34,103 bases of DNA, taken from positions 1 to 34,103 of the IMG/VR virus record IMGVR_UViG_3300046787_000307; one strand, 5' to 3'. Each line of letters opens with the position of its first letter. Within the stretch, counting starts at the first letter, position 1. The position numbers were made by a program, and so were the translations under genes. The DNA is from a virus. Below the pieces are notes generated by a model, which was not told the DNA's origin, searched no databases, and saw nothing but the letters and a program-made list of their open reading frames with translations. Positions 29,912-34,103 of this stretch are shown piece after piece.

Positions 29912-30230
29912 ACAATTTATCTACTCAGAACTAGAAAAAGGAAATCATCTAAACGATAGTGATGTATTCAAATTCCGTCAAAGAGAAGAAGATATAATAA
30001 CTGCTACTGATTACAAAGACCAATGGCAAAGACTAAATAGGGATAGGGAATGGTTTGCCGACAAAGATATAGCAAAGCTCCATAACTACAGAAGAGAATA
30101 TCACGCACAAATACGGGGTATGGACTACTGGATGAAAATATCAAAGGCATACTACAACGAGATACTCCCACAATTCACTAGAGATAATTCAAGACCAGAC
30201 CTAAAAGATGTCTATGATTGGTATAAATAG
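29898..30230 (+). CDS. Hypothetical helical protein (110 aa)
   Basis: I place the start at ATG 29898, which overlaps the zinc-finger gene. The upstream part of the frame (from 29805) duplicates that gene's sequence in another frame. The protein is long, helical and charged (KFRQREEDIITATDYKDQWQRLN, REWFADKDIAKLHNYRREY) with many aromatic residues. No known domain. Its TAG stop directly precedes a DnaA-like box. Confidence 0.65.
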   Translation: MKSLKQFIYSELEKGNHLNDSDVFKFRQREEDIITATDYKDQWQRLNRDREWFADKDIAKLHNYRREYHAQIRGMDYWMKISKAYYNEILPQFTRDNSRPDLKDVYDWYK

Positions 30231-30231
30231 T

Positions 30232-30277
30232 TTATCCCCAGTTTTGATTTGACTTCGTACATACACTTTGCTAATAT
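30232..30277 (+). promoter_or_regulatory. Promoter with DnaA-like box for the recombination operon
   Basis: TTATCCCCA (30232-30240) sits at the end of the previous gene. TTGACT (30249-30254), a 17-nt spacer and TAATAT (30272-30277) follow. This cassette is closely similar to 33153-33199, including the spacer TCGTACATACA and the AAGAGGTA after the -10. Confidence 0.78.
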
Positions 30278-30283
30278 AAAGAG

Positions 30284-30308
30284 GTAGCAAGGTAAGTTAA
30301 AAAGCTAC
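30284..30308 (+). other. 5'-terminal stem-loop of the recombination mRNA
   Basis: GTAGC (30284-30288) pairs with GCTAC (30304-30308) around a 15-nt loop and begins at the predicted +1, 8 nt before the ATG. Confidence 0.5.
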
Positions 30309-30315
30309 GAGATAT

Positions 30316-30582
30316 ATGAAAATACTTTATTCAAACAATAACGCTTTAGAAATACCAAGAGCAGTTGTCGGTACGGCAATCCAAATAAGACAATGGCTAC
30401 GAGGTGAACAATATGTACCTTTTCTAAAATCTGTTTTTAATAAAAGTGCAGAGCCAACAGAATGGCAGATAGAACAAGGTAAAATTCTTCATGCACAAAA
30501 GCAAGAAGAACTTACCCAAGAAGATATTAACCAACTAAGATACGAGGATAATTTAGCAGATTCAGAGAGTAGAGAGGAATAA
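30316..30582 (+). CDS. First gene of the recombination operon (88 aa)
   Basis: The N-terminus is hydrophobic-alternating (ALEIPRAVVGTAIQIRQWLRG), followed by an acidic, Gln/Glu-rich C-terminal half. It precedes the annealing protein by 1 nt, so it is probably co-translated. Length and charge suggest a small accessory or antirepressor-like protein, but no motif supports a function. Confidence 0.6.
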   Translation: MKILYSNNNALEIPRAVVGTAIQIRQWLRGEQYVPFLKSVFNKSAEPTEWQIEQGKILHAQKQEELTQEDINQLRYEDNLADSESREE

Positions 30583-30583
30583 T

Positions 30584-31087
30584 ATGACTAGAACAACAAA
30601 AACAGTAAAGATAGGGGGTGGTGCGGACTATGCAAAGGTTGCAGACCGTATCAAGATGTTCCGTCAAGACTGTCCTAATGGCTCTATAAAGCCCATAGCG
30701 ACACTTTTACCAGATGGACAGGTAATGTTCGTCACAGAGGTCATAAAAGACCTCTCAAACGAACACAGCGGTCGTGGGACTGGTTCTGCTATCGGTATGA
30801 ATAAAGGCGTAAAGGCGTTTGAGAAAATCGAGAGTATCTCGGTTGGTCGTGCTTTGGCTATGCTTGGATATATGGCAGATGGTGAAATAGCTACAAGTGA
30901 GGAGATGGAAGAATTTGAAAAGTATCAAAAAGAGAAAAAGGAAGAAACTATTTTGTCTGCAACAGAACAACTAGAAACAGCAAAATCTTTAGCCGAACTA
31001 CAAGAAATTTGGAAATCTCTAGGTACTGCTATCAAAGAGGTTGAAGTGATAGCAAAAAAAGACGAGCTAAAAACTAAATTGAAATAA
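30584..31087 (+). CDS. Putative single-strand annealing protein, Erf/Rad52-like (167 aa)
   Basis: The central block YAKVADRIKMFRQDCPNGSI, a strand (KPIATLLPDGQVMFVTEVI), then ISVGRALAMLGYMADGEIATSEEMEEF is the typical signature of Erf/DUF1071-type annealing proteins, in which small residues, GRALA and an acidic helix follow the beta sheet. It should bind single strands and pair them with the following YqaJ exonuclease. The C-terminal helices (about 110-167) would mediate ring formation or partner contacts. Confidence 0.75.
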   Translation: MTRTTKTVKIGGGADYAKVADRIKMFRQDCPNGSIKPIATLLPDGQVMFVTEVIKDLSNEHSGRGTGSAIGMNKGVKAFEKIESISVGRALAMLGYMADGEIATSEEMEEFEKYQKEKKEETILSATEQLETAKSLAELQEIWKSLGTAIKEVEVIAKKDELKTKLK

Positions 31088-31088
31088 C

Positions 31089-31691
31089 ATGAAAATCCAT
31101 AAATTTACAAACTCCGAAGATTGGTTAGAAGCGAGAAAGGGGAAAATAACAGGTTCACGACTGAAAGATTTGGTAGTAAAACGAGGCACAGAAGAAAAAA
31201 TAGGTTTCTATGAAATCATAGCTGAAAGAATAGCAGAAACAGCAGATGACGAGAACGCAATGGAGCGAGGTACTAGACTTGAAGATGAGGCAATCAAAGA
31301 ATTTCAAGAAGTGGTCGGAGAGATTGATACATCGCTTGTTATTTGGGAAAGAAATGACAATAAAAGTATCGCAATTTCTCCAGACGGATTCATTGGAAAA
31401 ACTCAAGCCGTAGAAGTAAAGTGTCTATCTTCTGCAAAACATATTGAAGCCATAATCACAAAGACAATTCCAAGCGAATATGAATATCAAGTTTTGCAAT
31501 ACTTCATTGTGAACGAGGATTTAGAGACACTTTGGTTCGTAATGTATGACCCAAGAATGCCCGAAAACTTGAAACTTCATTATTTTGAAGTGAAAAGAGA
31601 AGATAAAAAAGATGATATTACGGAATATTTGCAATATCAAAAAGATAAATTGCAAAAAATAGAGACAATTATTAACGAACTAACATTTTAA
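31089..31691 (+). CDS. YqaJ-type recombination exonuclease (200 aa)
   Basis: The order EDWLEARKGKITGS (R16), an AMERGTRLEDEAI helix, ISPDGFI with D99, then AVEVKCLSS with E109 and K111 (D-ExK core), and YQVLQYF is the lambda Exo/YqaJ fold. It should resect double-stranded ends 5' to 3' and feed the annealing protein next to it. Only 1 nt separates the two genes. Full length (200 aa) is typical. Confidence 0.9.
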   Translation: MKIHKFTNSEDWLEARKGKITGSRLKDLVVKRGTEEKIGFYEIIAERIAETADDENAMERGTRLEDEAIKEFQEVVGEIDTSLVIWERNDNKSIAISPDGFIGKTQAVEVKCLSSAKHIEAIITKTIPSEYEYQVLQYFIVNEDLETLWFVMYDPRMPENLKLHYFEVKREDKKDDITEYLQYQKDKLQKIETIINELTF

Positions 31692-31694
31692 TTT

Positions 31695-31976
31695 ATGATA
31701 TACAAAGACATTCTCACAAAAAGAACATACACAAAAGACGGAGTAGAGAAAGCTATTTGGCTAAATGTAGGTACTCTACGAACTACAGATGATGGAAAAA
31801 GCTTCATTGAACTCAATATGTACCCAAATACACCTTTCTATGTGTTTGAAAAGAAAGCTAAGGAAGAACCAAAAAACATAGACTCTGATACTGGCGAAGC
31901 CATACCGCCATTTAAGAAAGAAACGGTCGGATTGGCTGAACAAGCAGGACATAAATTAGAAGATATACCATTTTGA
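31695..31976 (+). CDS. Compact SSB-like protein with acidic IPF tail (93 aa)
   Basis: The N-terminal 55 residues are beta-rich (KDILTKRTYTKDG, KAIWLNVGTLRTTDDGKSFIELNM), compatible with a small OB-fold. A flexible Pro/Lys/Glu-rich linker ends in LEDIPF, the tail motif by which bacterial SSB recruits partner proteins. It lies between the exonuclease and the NinB-like gene, as ssDNA-binding proteins do in phage recombination operons. The tail is seen; ssDNA binding is inferred. Confidence 0.75.
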   Translation: MIYKDILTKRTYTKDGVEKAIWLNVGTLRTTDDGKSFIELNMYPNTPFYVFEKKAKEEPKNIDSDTGEAIPPFKKETVGLAEQAGHKLEDIPF

Positions 31977-31978
31977 CC

Positions 31979-32404
31979 ATGGAAAAATGCAAAAATTGTG
32001 AAGAAATTTCAAATGGAAGCATAATCAAAGTAGATAAGGATAATAAATGTTTATTTTGTGGTAGAAAATTAGGAGAACAAAGAACATTAAAACAAAACAG
32101 AAGTATGCACAAACTATTCAAAATGTTATCTGATGATTTGAATAGTAAGGGATTAGATGCAAGAACTATTCTGAAACCAAGTTACTCAATCTGGTGGACA
32201 GAAGAAATGATAAAGAGAGATTTGTGGTGTCCATTACAGAAAGTCATGTTTGGCACAGAACACACATCAGAACTAACTACAGCACAGGTATCAAAAGTCT
32301 ATCAACAACTTTCTCAAATAATAGGAGAAAAGTTTGGAGTAGAGATTGATTTTCCGTCAGAGTTAGAAACTACTAAATATTACAAGAGTTTAGAAGAGAT
32401 ATAA
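31979..32404 (+). CDS. NinB-like recombination protein with zinc knuckles (141 aa)
   Basis: The start is ATG 31979, 2 nt after the SSB-like stop, rather than the TTG at 31973. The first 35 residues carry CKNCEE and CLFCGRK, an added zinc ribbon. The rest matches the NinB/Orf-like style: TLKQNRSMHKLFKML, LDARTILKP, WCPLQKVMFG, ELTTAQVSKVYQQLSQIIGEKFGV. NinB (lambda Orf) proteins help annealing proteins load on SSB-coated DNA. The zinc extension is unusual. Confidence 0.78.
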   Translation: MEKCKNCEEISNGSIIKVDKDNKCLFCGRKLGEQRTLKQNRSMHKLFKMLSDDLNSKGLDARTILKPSYSIWWTEEMIKRDLWCPLQKVMFGTEHTSELTTAQVSKVYQQLSQIIGEKFGVEIDFPSELETTKYYKSLEEI

Positions 32405-32406
32405 AT

Positions 32407-32730
32407 ATGGGACAGACAATCGCACAGAAAAAACTATCTCACGACCTAGACATGATTCTAACGAATGAAGAAGCTAGATTAGTGAAGAATAGATACAGAA
32501 CTATCCGCAAAACTCTTCAATACTCATGGACTGCACTAATAGACTCTGTAGGAAAAGAAACAATGTTAAATTTCCTCAAAGATGTGGTCTATCTGGACAG
32601 GAAACTTCGCCTACAAACAGAAGGGGAAGAAGATGAGCTCAAGGAGCAACTGGCACAGGAAAAACAAATAGAATTAGGATACGGAATAGATATTCACAAG
32701 AAAGAATTTGAAAAGCAATTATTGGATTAA
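32407..32730 (+). CDS. Hypothetical helical protein (107 aa)
   Basis: The gene follows the NinB-like gene by 2 nt. It is almost entirely helical and charged (LDMILTNEEARLVKNRYRTIRKTL), with an acidic coiled region (LQTEGEEDELKEQLAQEKQIEL). Membership of the recombination operon suggests a DNA-processing accessory, but no domain is recognised. Confidence 0.6.
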   Translation: MGQTIAQKKLSHDLDMILTNEEARLVKNRYRTIRKTLQYSWTALIDSVGKETMLNFLKDVVYLDRKLRLQTEGEEDELKEQLAQEKQIELGYGIDIHKKEFEKQLLD

Positions 32731-32748
32731 CAGATAAATTATTTAGAG

Positions 32749-32934
32749 ATGAAACAATATAAAAGCAAGAAAGGAAACCTCATAGACTACATGATAACTA
32801 TTTGGGTGGAGGTAAAAAGAAAATCCAAAGCGGGCGTAGAATACAAAAAATACAAATCAAAGATTGATGGCGAATTTCCAAAAGGAATGAACAGAAAGAA
32901 TTTAAGAACTGCTGTGTTTAAGAAGAAAAAATAA
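32749..32934 (+). CDS. Small lysine-rich protein (61 aa)
   Basis: Basic residues dominate (KSKKGNLIDYM, VKRKSKAGVEYKKYKSK) and the tail ends KKKK-like. It probably binds nucleic acid through charge. It is separated by 18 nt from the preceding gene and by 1 nt from the next. No family is recognised. Confidence 0.55.
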   Translation: MKQYKSKKGNLIDYMITIWVEVKRKSKAGVEYKKYKSKIDGEFPKGMNRKNLRTAVFKKKK

Positions 32935-32935
32935 C

Positions 32936-33151
32936 ATGAAACGAATTAAAAAGACAAACATAACATACCGAGAAGACCACGACATAGCTATAAAGCTAAA
33001 GTCTCTACCAAACTACAGTGAAGTGATAAGACGAGGTACAAAGAGGGAGTTGAAGAAGATAAACAAAAAACTCGCCATGAAGAATGGGTACACTGGGAAA
33101 TTTGACGGATTTGTAACTTATAAACAAGGGAAATCGCTATTTGACAAATAG
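32936..33151 (+). CDS. Small basic protein (71 aa)
   Basis: Another Lys/Arg-rich protein (IRRGTKRELKKINKKLAMKNGY) with a C-terminal FDGFVTYKQGKSLFDK, the last gene of the recombination operon. Its TAG stop directly precedes an exact DnaA-type box. Function unknown. Confidence 0.55.
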   Translation: MKRIKKTNITYREDHDIAIKLKSLPNYSEVIRRGTKRELKKINKKLAMKNGYTGKFDGFVTYKQGKSLFDK

Positions 33152-33152
33152 T

Positions 33153-33199
33153 TTATCCACAGGGGAATAGCTTGCAATCGTACATACAGTGGGTATAAT
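33153..33199 (+). promoter_or_regulatory. Promoter with exact DnaA-type box, paralogue of 30232-30277
   Basis: TTATCCACA (33153-33161) directly follows a TAG stop. TTGCAA (33172-33177), a 16-nt spacer and TATAAT (33194-33199) follow. Its spacer and downstream AAGAGGTA repeat those of the recombination-operon promoter. Predicted +1 is near 33206, about 30 nt before the ATG. Confidence 0.75.
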
Positions 33200-33235
33200 T
33201 AAGAGGTACTAAAGATTATCAATAAATAAAAATAT

Positions 33236-33427
33236 ATGGACAACATTCAAATAACAAAAGATTGCATACAGGCAATAAATAATATCGGCTCAACAACTTA
33301 TCAAAATATCTGTAATGGAAATATGAATACAGTACCTTGGGGAACAGGAGATTGGTTCATGGGACTATTTATTTCAGCACTGGTTATTGTTCCACTAATA
33401 ATTTTTTATAAAATTTTTAGAGACTAA
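33236..33427 (+). CDS. Small membrane protein (63 aa)
   Basis: A polar N-terminus (two Cys) precedes a GTGDWF turn and one membrane helix at about residues 42-59 (MGLFISALVIVPLIIFYKIF). The N-terminal part may be exposed. The next tiny gene starts 1 nt later. Function unknown. Confidence 0.6.
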   Translation: MDNIQITKDCIQAINNIGSTTYQNICNGNMNTVPWGTGDWFMGLFISALVIVPLIIFYKIFRD

Positions 33428-33428
33428 C

Positions 33429-33542
33429 ATGAATATAAATCAAAAATATCAAGACAATATCTTAAACAAAAATAAAGTAGACCCAAGAGATATAGCAATG
33501 GTCGTGTTCGCAATATTATTTATAGTAGCGGTAACAATATAA
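33429..33542 (+). CDS. Tiny single-helix membrane protein (37 aa)
   Basis: The N-terminal 22 residues are polar and basic, followed by one hydrophobic helix (AMVVFAILFIVAVTI). The ORF fits snugly between neighbours with 1-nt and 3-nt gaps, which supports translation. Function unknown. Confidence 0.55.
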   Translation: MNINQKYQDNILNKNKVDPRDIAMVVFAILFIVAVTI

Positions 33543-33545
33543 AAT

Positions 33546-33716
33546 ATGAAATGTCCAAAATGTAAGTTTGATAGTGGAATGCAATTTGAAATTATGTGTC
33601 CTAGGTGTCCATATGAGAGAAATTCCTTTCAATGGATGTGGCACTCTAATCCAGCAGTGGTGGTTGTAATTACTTTGATGGTATTTCTGGTAGTAATATT
33701 TTCTCTTGTAAATTAA
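33546..33716 (+). CDS. Zinc-ribbon membrane protein (56 aa)
   Basis: CPKC (3-6) and CPRC (18-21) form a zinc ribbon, followed by a Trp-rich linker and a membrane helix at about 37-55 (AVVVVITLMVFLVVIFSLV). It repeats the domain plan of the 79-aa protein at 22011. The gene ends a run of three membrane proteins. Confidence 0.65.
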   Translation: MKCPKCKFDSGMQFEIMCPRCPYERNSFQWMWHSNPAVVVVITLMVFLVVIFSLVN

Positions 33717-33763
33717 CAATAGAATAGATTGGTGTATCAAATGTAGGCGAGCAGAGTTAGTCT

Positions 33764-34009
33764 ATGGAGAACAAGAAAACCACAGAATTACTAGACCTAC
33801 TAAACAAAATCACTAAAGACGGTACATGGAACGATGAAGCAACGAAGGTTTCTGATGAGCTAAAGAGCAGGGAACCATTCTATACACTTCTAAATCCACG
33901 AAACGGTATCACTATTAGTGATGAGCTTGATATTCTTGAGGAAGATATTAAGAAACTCAAACGACATAAACACGATGAAAAAAACGGCGATGTCCTTATC
34001 CGCATATAG
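33764..34009 (+). CDS. Helical hypothetical protein crossing the contig junction (81 aa)
   Basis: The protein has a helix (TTELLDLLNKITKD), a middle loop (PFYTLLNPRNGITI) and a charged helical C-terminus. Its final codons coincide with the terminal repeat, so it is continuous in the circular genome. Its end overlaps the 32-aa gene at 33990. Function unknown. Confidence 0.62.
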   Translation: MENKKTTELLDLLNKITKDGTWNDEATKVSDELKSREPFYTLLNPRNGITISDELDILEEDIKKLKRHKHDEKNGDVLIRI

Positions 34010-34103
34010 GAAACAGTACATTAAGCAATTAAAAGATATTAGAAAACTCCTAGATGTACTCATACATTTAGAAGAATCTAAATTATAAGAATAATTGCTC
34101 GCT
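33978..34103. repeat. Right copy of contig-end repeat
   Basis: Identical to bases 10-135. Joining the copies makes the early operon continuous into the structured-RNA region. Confidence 0.95.
33990..34088 (+). CDS. Small basic hypothetical protein (32 aa), right copy
   Basis: The same ORF as at 22-120, present again only because the contig ends overlap. It is probably translationally coupled with the gene that ends at 34009. Function unknown. Confidence 0.5.
   Translation: MSLSAYRKQYIKQLKDIRKLLDVLIHLEESKL

Noticed and set aside
1-34103. Recoded stop codons (TGA or TAG)
   Set aside because: All three stops end genes at sensible places, such as TGA after the endolysin and the SSB-like protein and TAG before the regulatory boxes.
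1-34103. tRNA genes, CRISPR arrays, integrase or attachment site
   Set aside because: I saw no cloverleaf with a GTTCRA-type T-loop, no regularly spaced repeats and no recombinase signature.

Overview
The window is the essentially complete, circularly closing genome of a small tailed phage, most likely a podovirus with P22-like packaging and neck genes. The last 126 bases (33978-34103) repeat bases 10-135 exactly, so the two ends join and the unique length is about 33,968 bp. Every gene but one lies on the + strand. The DNA is AT-rich. TAA, TAG and TGA are all used as normal stops, so the genetic code is standard. I found no integrase, repressor, tRNA or CRISPR array.

Layout. (1) 1-530: end of the rightward early operon across the junction, then about 300 nt of highly structured non-coding RNA. 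(2) 547-3313: small hypothetical proteins, several Cys-rich or membrane-bound, ending with a C39-like peptidase. (3) 3360-4073: two small conserved phage proteins. (4) 4132-18245: terminase small and large subunits, portal, decoration-like proteins, scaffold, major capsid protein, neck adaptor, fibre, beta-propeller nozzle, a LysM virion protein and a glycine-zipper ejection protein. (5) 18323-21628: long tail fibre, closed by a bidirectional terminator. (6) 21664-21924: the only - strand gene. (7) 22011-25455: membrane proteins, papain-like endolysin, HNH endonuclease, holin and lytic transglycosylase. (8) 25456-28724: small RNAs alternating with a zinc-ribbon protein, a NinG-like HNH protein and an RNA ligase. 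(9) 28725-34009: small genes and a recombination operon (annealing protein, YqaJ exonuclease, SSB-like protein with an IPF tail, NinB-like protein).

Host and expression. The structural genes have no Shine-Dalgarno sequence, yet promoters are ordinary sigma70 type (TTGACA/TATAAT-like). This argues against a Bacteroidota host, where the promoter consensus differs, and fits another lineage that makes little use of Shine-Dalgarno, possibly Patescibacteria; that is inference only. Several promoters place the -10 box 6-8 nt before a start codon, so the mRNAs should be leaderless or nearly so. Others place it 6-7 nt before a stem-loop that would begin at +1. Seven promoters carry a DnaA-box-like sequence (TTATCCACA or TTTTCCCCA) just upstream. 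No polymerase, helicase, primase or initiator is visible, so replication must rely on the host replisome together with the phage recombination genes.

The most novel material is non-coding: the 169-465 RNA with a possible pseudoknot, a compact pseudoknotted three-way-junction RNA at 28281-28377, two more terminator-ended small RNAs at 25519-25607 and 25848-26004, and the shared promoter architecture that links them.
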